Assembly: GCF_000269965.1 (NCBI RefSeq)
Contig: NC_017219.1
Span: forward strand, 806,001-870,000
DNA length: 64,000 bases
Origin: Bifidobacterium longum subsp. infantis ATCC 15697 = JCM 1222 = DSM 20088
Lineage (GTDB): Bacteria; Actinomycetota; Actinomycetes; Actinomycetales; Bifidobacteriaceae
Direction of reading: 5' to 3'
Position numbers and translations under genes: made by a program
Notes under the pieces: generated by a model
Seen by the model: the letters and a program-made list of their open reading frames with translations, nothing else
The model's database searches: none
What the model was told of the DNA's origin: nothing
Part shown: piece by piece, positions 25,462 through 33,292 of the stretch
Layout of the letters: every line of letters starts with the position of its first letter
Numbering within the stretch: position 1 is the first letter of the stretch

Positions 25462-27894
25462 CTACAGCGCGATGATGGCCGCGATGTAGACGATGACGGC
25501 AGCGGCGAATACGAGATCTCGCGCGGCGATGGTCAGGGCACGCCAGTGGGTGCGGCGGATGCCCTCCTCATAGCAGCGGGCGTCAAGTGCGAGGCTCAGG
25601 TTGTCCGCGTGACGCAACGTGCCGGCGAAAATCGGCACGATAATCGCGCTCATCGCCTTGATACGCTGGGCCAGCGAACCGGTTTCGATGGAACCGCCAC
25701 GCGCGGATTGGGCATCGACGATGGCGCGGGTTTCATCGGTCAGCGTTGGAATGAATCGCAATGCCAGACTCATGACCAGCGCGATTTCTTGGGCATGGAT
25801 ACCGAGCCGGTTGAGCGGACTGATCAAGGTGTCGAAGGCGTCGGTCATGGCGGTAGGCGTGGTGGTAGTGAGGAACACCGCGCCCAGAATGATTACCAAT
25901 GCGAAACGGCAGGCGTACAGCACGGCTATGGTCACGCCCTGATCGGTGATGCTTAGCGGTCCAAGCACCACCACCGGCGTGCCGGTGCGTACCACAAACA
26001 GATTGACCACGCCCATCAGCCCCAGCAGGATCAGAATCGGATGAATGGATTCAAGCACCCGTAACGGGTTCAGGCGTGCCGCCGCGATAACGGCCAGGGT
26101 GATGGCAATGCCCAGTGCAAGCTGGAGGGGTGTGTTCACCGCGAACATCGTGAACATGGCGGCCAGGAAACCCACCATCTTCACGCGCGGGTCAAGTCGG
26201 TGTATCACTGAGTGCACAGGGCCGTTGGAGGATACGGCCGTGGCGGTGACGGTGGCCGTGACGGGGCCGCCGGATGCGGGGGCGGCAATCGGCATACGGA
26301 CCACGCGGTCGGCGATTTGCTTGGCCTCCTCCCAGTCATGGGTGATGATGAGCACGGTCACGCCACGTGATTTGAGCATGCGCAACAGCTCATGGATGCG
26401 CTCCTTGGCCTGGACGTCCAGGCTCGCGGTCGGCTCGTCCATGATGAGCACGTCAGGATTGCAGGCCAGCACGCCGGCGATGGCCACCAATCGCTGCTGT
26501 CCGCCGGACAGGTCGAAAGGGGAGCGGTCGGCAAGATGCCCGATATGCAACAGGTCCAGTGATTCGCGCACACGGTCGGCCACCTCGGCCTCGGCGAGCC
26601 CCTGGTTGCGCGGGCCGTACGCCACGTCCTCGGCCACCGTGTCCGCGAACAACTGGTGCTCCGGATGCTGCATCACGTAACCCACATGCCGGCGCAATTG
26701 CGCCAATTGCCTGCGATTCGCCGGCTTCGGCCGTGCGTTGCTACCGCGTTTGCCGGTCGAGGCCACCGGAACGCCGGCCACCTCGATGCTGCCGGCGGTC
26801 GGCGCGGCCAGCGCGCACAACATGCGCACCAGCGTCGACTTGCCCGAACCATTCACGCCCATCAGTGCCACGGTTTCACCGCGCGCGATGGTGAACGACA
26901 GGTCATCGATAACCGCCCGTTTGGCCGAAGGATAGCGATAGGTCAGATGCGAGACGCGAATAATGGGGTCCGTCATATCACCGATGCCATCGGAGAGCAG
27001 CGGCAGTTCGGAGCCGTCTTCGCGCTCCCGCTGGCGGGGGCTGTCGTTCGTAGGACGACTGGGGGCGGCTTCTGTGCCGATGCCACCCTCGGTCTCGCTT
27101 TGCGAGACAGCCTCCGCCAGCGGGGGTCGATTATCGACGGCTGCAGTGACACCAACGATTCGCCCGGCCTCCATGCGCACGATGCGATCGGCATGAACGG
27201 TCTCATCCGGATGATGCGTGACATGCACGATTGTGGTGCCGCGCGCCTGCAAATCATCCAAAATGCGCATAACTTCGGCGCGTGCGGATTCGTCCAGCAT
27301 GGCGGTCGGCTCATCCAATACCAGCATCGCCGGGTTCATGGCCAGCATGCCGGCGATGGCGGCGCGTTGCTGCTGCCCCCCGCTCATACGGGTCGGGTCG
27401 GACTGGCGTAAGTTCGCCAACCCCACGGCCTGCAATGAATCAACGATACGCTCGCTGATGAGCCCGCGCTCCAGCCCGAGATTCTCCGGGCCAAAGGCCA
27501 CGTCATCCTCCAACACGGTGGTGACCAGCTGATCCTCGGGATTCTGGAACACCATACCGATGCCGCGGCGGGCAGCACGATAGGCATCGGCATTCGGGCC
27601 AGCTTCGTGCACGCGTTGCCCCAGTAACGTCACTTCACCACCGTCCGGCGCGGTCAATCCCGCAATCAGACGGGCCAACGTGGACTTGCCCGACCCGTTC
27701 GGACCGACCAAGCATAGGCGCTCGCCGGCATGGACCGTGAGCGAAACACCATCCAAAGCCCATGAGGTGCCGCGGTCATAGCTGAAACGAATGTCCTTGA
27801 GTACGGCGGCGGGGGAGACAGACTCGGCGGAAGCGTGAGGTTCGGCAGAATCGTGGAACTCGTCGGCGTCGAAGGAATGGGGTGCAACGGTCAT
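25462..27894 (-). CDS. ECF transporter energising module, EcfA-EcfA-EcfT fusion
   Basis: A single 810-residue polypeptide. Residues 30-250 are ABC ATPase 1 (Walker A GPNGSGKS 64-71, signature MSGGQQQR, LVLDEPTAMLD, switch VTHH). Residues 310-535 are ABC ATPase 2 (Walker A GVNGSGKS, signature LSGGQQRLV, LIMDEPTASLD, switch ITHD). Residues 560-810 form the EcfT transmembrane subunit with HRLDPRVKM and the two coupling motifs SARGG and DARCY. It should power vitamin uptake with substrate-specific S components. A probable S-component gene (28025) lies immediately upstream, separated by a terminator-like hairpin. EcfA1, EcfA2 and EcfT are more often separate genes. Confidence 0.85.
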   Translation of the reverse strand: MTVAPHSFDADEFHDSAEPHASAESVSPAAVLKDIRFSYDRGTSWALDGVSLTVHAGERLCLVGPNGSGKSTLARLIAGLTAPDGGEVTLLGQRVHEAGPNADAYRAARRGIGMVFQNPEDQLVTTVLEDDVAFGPENLGLERGLISERIVDSLQAVGLANLRQSDPTRMSGGQQQRAAIAGMLAMNPAMLVLDEPTAMLDESARAEVMRILDDLQARGTTIVHVTHHPDETVHADRIVRMEAGRIVGVTAAVDNRPPLAEAVSQSETEGGIGTEAAPSRPTNDSPRQREREDGSELPLLSDGIGDMTDPIIRVSHLTYRYPSAKRAVIDDLSFTIARGETVALMGVNGSGKSTLVRMLCALAAPTAGSIEVAGVPVASTGKRGSNARPKPANRRQLAQLRRHVGYVMQHPEHQLFADTVAEDVAYGPRNQGLAEAEVADRVRESLDLLHIGHLADRSPFDLSGGQQRLVAIAGVLACNPDVLIMDEPTASLDVQAKERIHELLRMLKSRGVTVLIITHDWEEAKQIADRVVRMPIAAPASGGPVTATVTATAVSSNGPVHSVIHRLDPRVKMVGFLAAMFTMFAVNTPLQLALGIAITLAVIAAARLNPLRVLESIHPILILLGLMGVVNLFVVRTGTPVVVLGPLSITDQGVTIAVLYACRFALVIILGAVFLTTTTPTAMTDAFDTLISPLNRLGIHAQEIALVMSLALRFIPTLTDETRAIVDAQSARGGSIETGSLAQRIKAMSAIIVPIFAGTLRHADNLSLALDARCYEEGIRRTHWRALTIAARDLVFAAAVIVYIAAIIAL

Positions 27895-27923
27895 GAAACA
27901 GTAATCCGTAACTGATAGGCGAA

Positions 27924-27959
27924 AACGCAGAATCCCGGCAAAGGCCGGAGTTCTGCGTT
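27924..27959 (-). terminator. Hairpin between the S-component and EcfAAT genes
   Basis: AACGCAGAA...TTCTGCGTT with an inner CCGGC/GCCGG stem and AAAG loop. Read on the minus strand it is followed by TTTTC, as in an intrinsic terminator. It could limit readthrough from the S-component transcript into the energising-module gene. Confidence 0.65.
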
Positions 27960-28024
27960 CTTGTTCTTTGAGTGGTCGTTGAGTGATCGTTAGTCGTGGC
28001 GGGCATAGGCCCGTCTCAGGCCAG

Positions 28025-28678
28025 TCACTGCTGCTTGGACAGCAGGTTGGAGACCGGCTTGTAGATCAGGAAGGTGATCACGGCGTGAATCGCCATCTTA
28101 GCCACGTTGAACGGTAGCAGAATCGGCAGAATCATCGCGGCCACAGCCTGGTAGGTCATGTGCGCGTAAATCGGCGTGACGATGAGGTTGCCCACCAGCG
28201 CCACCACGATGGCCAGCACCGCACCCACCAGAATGCCGATGGCGGCACCCTTGCGCGTACGGATCTTACGGTAGATGAACGCGGCCGGCACAGACAGGAA
28301 CAGCGCCACCAGCACAGCCATCAGCGAACCCCACGGGTCGGCGAACATGTGCGGCACAAAGCCGAGCACAGACACGATTGCGGCGGCGGCCGGACCGTAC
28401 GCAAAGCCGGCGATCAGGCAGACGATGCCGGACGGGTCGTACTTCAGCCAAGTGACCGGCGTAATCGGGAATTCAATGAAGCTGGTGACCATCGCCAGCG
28501 CCACGAACAGTGCATACATGGCGATACGGCGCGTGGACCAGCGGCCGGAATCGGCCACGCCAGTGGTGTGTGAGCCAAGTTTGGCGTTGGTGCTGGCGGT
28601 GGACGCGCTGGCCGAACCCTCGGCCTCGGGCGCCACAGAACGAACAACTTGCATGCGGATACGCGAAGATACGCTCAT
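28025..28678 (-). CDS. ribU: ECF transporter S component, probable riboflavin (RibU-like) permease
   Basis: 217 residues: a 45-residue polar N-terminus, then about six hydrophobic segments. The MYALFVALAMVTSFIEFP opening and YDPSGIVCLIAGFAYGP block are typical of RibU-type S components. The upstream FMN riboswitch supports a flavin substrate. It would bind riboflavin and associate with the EcfAAT protein encoded next door. The start ATG lies 11 bp after the riboswitch with GAGGG as RBS. Confidence 0.8.
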   Translation of the reverse strand: MSVSSRIRMQVVRSVAPEAEGSASASTASTNAKLGSHTTGVADSGRWSTRRIAMYALFVALAMVTSFIEFPITPVTWLKYDPSGIVCLIAGFAYGPAAAAIVSVLGFVPHMFADPWGSLMAVLVALFLSVPAAFIYRKIRTRKGAAIGILVGAVLAIVVALVGNLIVTPIYAHMTYQAVAAMILPILLPFNVAKMAIHAVITFLIYKPVSNLLSKQQ

Positions 28679-28689
28679 AATGAGCCCTC

Positions 28690-28831
28690 GTTTCTTTCAT
28701 CCGGACTATACCGTTGGCTCCGGAATCTCACCGGATCAGCCGCTTGCGCGGGTCGCGGGCTTCCCGCCATCCCCGTTATGAAACCCGGGGTACAGGTTAC
28801 CGCCAGTAAGGAATTGCACCTTCCCTGAAAC
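28690..28831 (-). ncRNA. FMN riboswitch (RFN element)
   Basis: On the minus strand the conserved RFN blocks are present in order: GTTTCAGGGAAGGTGCAATT, then TACTGGCGGTAA, and finally GATCCGGTGAGATTCCGGAG followed by GCCAACGGTATAGTCCGGAT and GAAAGAAAC. The closing helix P1 pairs GTTTC with GAAAC. The element ends beside the GAGGG RBS of the S-component gene, which suggests FMN-dependent control of translation initiation. Confidence 0.9.
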
Positions 28832-28929
28832 TGACAGGCTTATTCATACGCCATGCGCCGGACGTACGCAACCCGCGTTTCACTGTGCAGAAATTCGTCT
28901 TGTGCCGGTCAAGTGCAACAATGGGAGCC

Positions 28930-29943
28930 ATGGCTGAAGTGAAGAAACCCAACAACACCATCGACAAGCTTGCCCTGATCGTCACCACCTACAAACGTCA
29001 GCAGCTGCTCGAGGTACTGTTCGATTCGATTCTGGCGCTTGAGCAGGCACCGTGGCGCATCGTCATCGTGGACAACGAGCAGTCCGATCAGACGGCGGAC
29101 ATGGTCGCTGCGTTTGCCGGCAAGGTGACCGGCCAATGGGGCACCACCGTGGCCGACCAGTCCGGCAACGAAGAACGTGTGGTCTATGCGCCGCAGACCG
29201 AGAACCTGGGTGGTGCGGGCGGTTTCTCCGCCGGCGTGGCCAAAGCCTACGAGCTGGGTGCCGCATGGTTCTGGGTGATGGACGACGATGTGGCCGTGCT
29301 GCCGGACGCCATTGCCAAGCTGTCCAAGTGGACCGACAGGCACGAGGTGATTCAGGGATCCCGATTCGATTACGATGGCGGCCCGTTCTACTGGCAGTAC
29401 GACTTCATTGTGCCGCTGGGCATTCCGAACCCGATTGCGCCCGCCGCATTCGGCCCGGCCGGGTATCGAGTGATGGACACGCTGTGCTTCGAAGGCGGCC
29501 TGTTCAACCGCCGTGTGGTCACGGAAATCGGTCTGCCGGACCCGCGCTTCTTCATCTACTGGGATGACACGATGTATGGCTACCGCGCCAGCAAGGTCAC
29601 CAACCCGATTGTGGTGCCCGACGTGATCCTGCGCCGTACGCGCGAAATCGGCAATTGGGATATCGCCGGTGTGCGCCAGCTCAACTCCACATCCGACATG
29701 AACCGGTATCACATCATGCGCAACCGCGGATACATGGCCCGGTACTTCATGACCTATGGTGACTTCCGTCCGCTGGTGTTTGGACTGGGTACCGTGCTCA
29801 CCGCGGCCAAGGAAGTCATTCGCCTGGTGATGGTGGATCGCGAGCACCTCAAGACCGGTTTGGTGCAGATTGCCAAGGGCTGGTGGGCCTCGCGCAAGCT
29901 GATGCACGACCCCACCTGGAAGCCCATGCCGTCGCTTGAGTGA
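28930..29943 (+). CDS. Family 2 glycosyltransferase (GlfT/rhamnosyltransferase-like)
   Basis: 337 residues from the ATG at 28930; an in-frame ATG at 28921 is possible. The GT-A fold shows LIVTTYKRQQLL, the NLGGAGGFSAGV acceptor-side block, the metal-binding WVMDDDV (DxD), and the FFIYWDDTMYGYRA motif resembling the W-DD region of galactofuranosyl/rhamnosyl transferases. It probably adds a sugar to a cell-envelope polymer, but donor and acceptor are unknown. AACAAT ends 7 nt before the start, and the divergent FMN-riboswitch transcript starts nearby. Confidence 0.8.
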   Translation: MAEVKKPNNTIDKLALIVTTYKRQQLLEVLFDSILALEQAPWRIVIVDNEQSDQTADMVAAFAGKVTGQWGTTVADQSGNEERVVYAPQTENLGGAGGFSAGVAKAYELGAAWFWVMDDDVAVLPDAIAKLSKWTDRHEVIQGSRFDYDGGPFYWQYDFIVPLGIPNPIAPAAFGPAGYRVMDTLCFEGGLFNRRVVTEIGLPDPRFFIYWDDTMYGYRASKVTNPIVVPDVILRRTREIGNWDIAGVRQLNSTSDMNRYHIMRNRGYMARYFMTYGDFRPLVFGLGTVLTAAKEVIRLVMVDREHLKTGLVQIAKGWWASRKLMHDPTWKPMPSLE

Positions 29944-30040
29944 CGGCCATGCCCCGGCCCGTCCGGCGCGTCCGCGTGATGGTCGCGTTAGACTTGGGCG
30001 AAATCGTGGATCGATGACATATAAGGAAAGGAAGTCAACG

Positions 30041-30808
30041 ATGATTGAGACCGCACAGGCTTTTGGCGTCGACATCGGAGGATCCGGCATCAAGGCCGCG
30101 CCCGTCGACCTCACCAAGGGCGACTTCGCCGAACCGCGACTGAAGATTCTCACTCCCGAGGTCTCCACTCCTCAGGCCGTGGCCAAAATCGTCAAGCAGC
30201 AGCTCGACCACTTCGAAGTGCCTGAATCCGCACCCGTTGGCATCGCCTTCCCCGCGCCGATCAAGCCCGGCCAGAAGCTCGACTTCATGGCCAACCTCGA
30301 CCAGTCTTGGATTGGCGTGGACGTTACTGAGGTGTTCTCCGAAGCCTGCGGACGCCCGGTCGTCGTGGTGAACGACGCCGACGCCGCCGGCCTGGCCGAA
30401 GTCCAGTTCGGTGCCGCCAAGGGCCAGGATGGTCTGGTCATCGCCACCACACTGGGCACCGGCATCGGCACCGCCTTGATCTACAACGGCGCGCTCATCC
30501 CGAACACCGAACTCGGACACATCATCCTGAGCGCCAAGCATCTGGACGCCGAGAAGTACGCCTCCTCCGCGATTCGCGAGAACGAGGAACTGGGCTACAA
30601 GAAGTGGGCCAAGCGTCTGACCAAGTACTACGGCCTTATGGAGAAGTACTTCAACCCGGACCTGTTCACCGTCGGCGGCGGCGTGAGCCGTCAGAGCGAA
30701 AAGTTCCTGCCGTACGTGGATATCAAGACCCCGATTGTGCCCGCCAAGCTGCGTAACCAGGCTGGCATCGTCGGTGCCGCCTACTACGCCAGCACCAAGC
30801 AGCAGTGA
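30041..30808 (+). CDS. ppgK: Polyphosphate glucokinase (ROK family)
   Basis: 255 residues from the ATG at 30041, preceded by AAGGAAAGGAAG. The N-terminal ATP/polyphosphate-binding loop is GVDIGGSGIKAA, followed by the catalytic VVNDADAAG and ATTLGTGIGTALI. The length and the TLGTGIGTA form match actinobacterial PPGK, which phosphorylates glucose using polyphosphate or ATP. It provides a use for polyphosphate and complements the PPK2 gene at 15824. Confidence 0.9.
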   Translation: MIETAQAFGVDIGGSGIKAAPVDLTKGDFAEPRLKILTPEVSTPQAVAKIVKQQLDHFEVPESAPVGIAFPAPIKPGQKLDFMANLDQSWIGVDVTEVFSEACGRPVVVVNDADAAGLAEVQFGAAKGQDGLVIATTLGTGIGTALIYNGALIPNTELGHIILSAKHLDAEKYASSAIRENEELGYKKWAKRLTKYYGLMEKYFNPDLFTVGGGVSRQSEKFLPYVDIKTPIVPAKLRNQAGIVGAAYYASTKQQ

Positions 30809-30852
30809 GCTGAGTTATTTCTGCTGGCGCAGGAGCCGTATTGACCATATGT

Positions 30853-30885
30853 AAGGCCGTCCAAGTATTTCGGGCGGCCTTTTTT
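30853..30885 (+). terminator. Terminator of ppgK
   Basis: AAGGCCGTCC and GGGCGGCCTT form a stem (one G-T pair) with a 9-nt loop, followed by a T-run. Confidence 0.75.
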
Positions 30886-30898
30886 AATGAGTAATTCG

Positions 30899-31042
30899 TT
30901 CATTAGGTCGATTTTGTGTTCATTAGGTCACTCCCATTCCAGACCTGAATTGCAATGGGCTCGGAATGGCGGCGTTTCAAGCATCAACAATTGTGAGGCT
31001 CGACTAGCAGTGACCTAATGAGCGCGAAAATGACCTAATGAA
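30899..31042. repeat. 144-bp element with duplicated 11-bp inverted ends (TTCATTAGGTC)
   Basis: TTCATTAGGTC occurs at 30899-30909 and 30919-30929. Its complement occurs as TGACCTAATGA at 31011-31021 and TGACCTAATGAA at 31031-31042. Each pair is spaced exactly 20 bp. Together the two ends form a roughly 32-bp terminal inverted repeat around 80 bp of unique sequence. No target-site duplication is evident. Confidence 0.8.
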
Positions 31043-31193
31043 TGTAGCTAGGCCGTTATTCGATGTGGATTGAAGTCATAGTATGTCTGACGACTCCGCT
31101 GCCGTGCCGCACGATTGTCGTAGTGCTGGATGCTGGTGGATATGAGGCCTCGATATACCTGGCTCGGCAGGGGTGGTTTTATCGTGGGAAGGT

Positions 31194-32459
31194 ATGAGCG
31201 TGCATTTCTCTTCTCGTGTGGATATTTCTGCGCCGAATCCCATTGCGGCGGCCGAGGCGGCAGCCAAGGCAAACGGCATCGCACTCAGCAAACTCAACGA
31301 TTCCAATCCGACCCGCCACGGGTTGGCACCCGAATTGGTGCCGAGCGTGTATACGGCCGACCCGCGTGGACCGCGTGCGGCACGAGAATCATTGGCCGCA
31401 TTCCTCAATACGGCAAACGTGGTAGACGCAAGCAGCCCTCAGTTGGCTTCGCCCGCCGCCGGCGAGGGCAGGAACGAGCGCCATGCCGTTTTCGTCAATG
31501 CGAATACCGCCATCGAGGGCGTTGACCCGGACGCCCTGTACCTGCTGAGCTCCACGTCCGAGGCGTATTCATGGCTGATTAAGTTACTTTGCAACGCCGG
31601 CGACGCGGTGCTGGCACCCAAACCCGGCTATCCGCTGATCGAGTCGATTGCACGGCTTGAATGCGTCGACACGGTCGAATACCAGTTGCAATTCGACGGC
31701 TCCTGGTTCATCGACATCGCCGAACTCGAGCGGCTACTCAGCGAGCCCGGTGGCGAACTCATCAGAGCATTGGTGCTCATCAACCCGAACAATCCGACCG
31801 GTTCGTACGTAAAACCAACCGAGCGTGCACATATCGTGACATTGTGCCGTGAACATGGCATCGCCCTTATCGCCGATGAAGTGTTCTTCGATTACTCTCT
31901 CGAACCTTTCCCCGGCGACGCACGGCTCGCGGGGGAGCGTGGCGTGCTCACCTTCGCCTTAGACGGATTCTCCAAGATGCTGGCCGCGCCGCACGCCAAA
32001 GTCGGATGGATTCAGGTGTCCGGACCCGACGAGGACGTTGCCGAGGCCCAGCGTCGACTGGACGTCATCGCCGATGATTATCTGCCGATGAGTGACATCA
32101 TCGCCGAACGGATTCCCGCATTATTGAACGCCGCGCCTGCACAGACCAGACGGGTGGGGGAGCGCGTGCGCGATAATCTTGCCAAGCTGCATACGCTGCT
32201 CAATGCCGATCCCAACGGGCTGGTCAGCGTGCTACGGGCCGAAGGCGGTTGGAACGTGCTGCTACGAGTGCCCTCAGTCATCGATGAGAACGAAATGGTG
32301 TTGCGGCTGATTGACGAGCACCAACTCACCGGACAGCCCGGCTACTTCTTCGACATGACCTCCAATGGATACCTGGCCGTTTCCCTGCTGCCCGAACCGG
32401 ACGAATTCGAGCGTGGCATCCGCGCCGTGCTCAATACCGTCGCCGCTTTGCTGCGATAG
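31194..32459 (+). CDS. PLP-dependent aminotransferase, class I/II
   Basis: 421 residues from the ATG at 31194, preceded by GGGAAGG. Fold type I features are NPNNPTG, the PLP-binding ADEVFFDYS, and the Schiff-base lysine in LDGFSKMLAAPHAKVGW. Two usual ligands differ: the phosphate-contact Arg aligns with Lys in HAKVGW, and the carboxylate-binding Arg near the C-terminus aligns with Ala in GYLAVSLLPE. The substrate is unknown. It is a single gene between the 144-bp element and a lone ABC ATPase. Confidence 0.8.
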   Translation: MSVHFSSRVDISAPNPIAAAEAAAKANGIALSKLNDSNPTRHGLAPELVPSVYTADPRGPRAARESLAAFLNTANVVDASSPQLASPAAGEGRNERHAVFVNANTAIEGVDPDALYLLSSTSEAYSWLIKLLCNAGDAVLAPKPGYPLIESIARLECVDTVEYQLQFDGSWFIDIAELERLLSEPGGELIRALVLINPNNPTGSYVKPTERAHIVTLCREHGIALIADEVFFDYSLEPFPGDARLAGERGVLTFALDGFSKMLAAPHAKVGWIQVSGPDEDVAEAQRRLDVIADDYLPMSDIIAERIPALLNAAPAQTRRVGERVRDNLAKLHTLLNADPNGLVSVLRAEGGWNVLLRVPSVIDENEMVLRLIDEHQLTGQPGYFFDMTSNGYLAVSLLPEPDEFERGIRAVLNTVAALLR

Positions 32460-32494
32460 GCCGGTGTTTGCCGTCACCGCACCTGTACTCCACG

Positions 32495-32500
32495 TACAAT
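32495..32500 (+). promoter_or_regulatory. -10 hexamer of the lone ABC ATPase gene
   Basis: TACAAT ends 6 nt before the ATG at 32507; no RBS is present. Confidence 0.4.
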
Positions 32501-32506
32501 AGCGGC

Positions 32507-33292
32507 ATGGGATTCTTGTTTAGACCGAAAGAACTGCCACGCCCGGCATCGCTGACGTTCACTTTGAATCAGGCCGGGCATACGTATGATGATGGGCACG
32601 TGGGACTTGCTCCCACGGACATCACCATCAGCGAGCGGCGGGTGGCCGTGATCGGACTGAACGGCGCAGGCAAATCCACATTGCTGGGTCTGCTGGACGG
32701 TTCGTTGAAGGCCAACGCCGGTACGGTGACCATTGCGGGCGGTGAGGAACGTCTTGACCCGGCTGTGAAGAAGGACGCGAAGCGCATCGATAATCTGGTC
32801 GGCAAAGTTCGCCGCGAGGAGATTCCGAACAGTTTCTACCAAGCGGCGAATATTTCCGAGGCTGTTTCCGAAGCGCTGAAAAAGCACAAGGTGCCCGAGT
32901 CAGAACGTCATGCGCGCATCGGCAATCTGTTTGCGCATTTTGATCTGGCGCAGGTATCCAAGGCCAAGGCCAGCGAACTGGATTCCGAGAAACGGCACCT
33001 GCTGGCCATTGCGGCCGCGCTGAGCTTTGAGCCGAGTGCGATTGTGGCGGATGAGCCGAGCAAGGGATTGGATGAGATTGGCACCGCGCATGTGGCCAAG
33101 GCGTTGTTCAGCTACAACAAGCAGGTGATTTTCGCCACGCATGACACGGATATGATCCGCCGGCCCGAATACGCCATCGACCGCGTACTGGTACTGGACG
33201 AGCACGCGGTCGTGTTTGACGGAGCGCCGGCTGAGGCTGTGGCGTTTTATGAGGATCTGATTCGCCTCCGATACGAGACTAGAGCATCGTGA
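32507..33292 (+). CDS. ABC ATPase subunit with divergent signature motif (EcfA/BioM-like)
   Basis: 261 residues. Walker A GLNGAGKST, Walker B AIVADEPSKGLD and switch FATHDTD are intact. The position of the LSGGQ signature reads ELDSEKRHLLAIAAAL, so the canonical motif is lost. No permease or binding protein is adjacent. It may energise an S or T component encoded elsewhere. The overall look is nearest to single-domain cobalt/biotin-type ATPases, but the family call is tentative. Its last 14 bases overlap the end of the convergent membrane-protein gene. Confidence 0.7.
   Translation: MGFLFRPKELPRPASLTFTLNQAGHTYDDGHVGLAPTDITISERRVAVIGLNGAGKSTLLGLLDGSLKANAGTVTIAGGEERLDPAVKKDAKRIDNLVGKVRREEIPNSFYQAANISEAVSEALKKHKVPESERHARIGNLFAHFDLAQVSKAKASELDSEKRHLLAIAAALSFEPSAIVADEPSKGLDEIGTAHVAKALFSYNKQVIFATHDTDMIRRPEYAIDRVLVLDEHAVVFDGAPAEAVAFYEDLIRLRYETRAS

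Larger units (their letters stand above)
30809..31193. other. Intergenic region, 385 bp
   Basis: Contains the ppgK terminator and a 144-bp symmetrical element (30899-31042). The remainder up to the aminotransferase has no gene. Confidence 0.5.
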
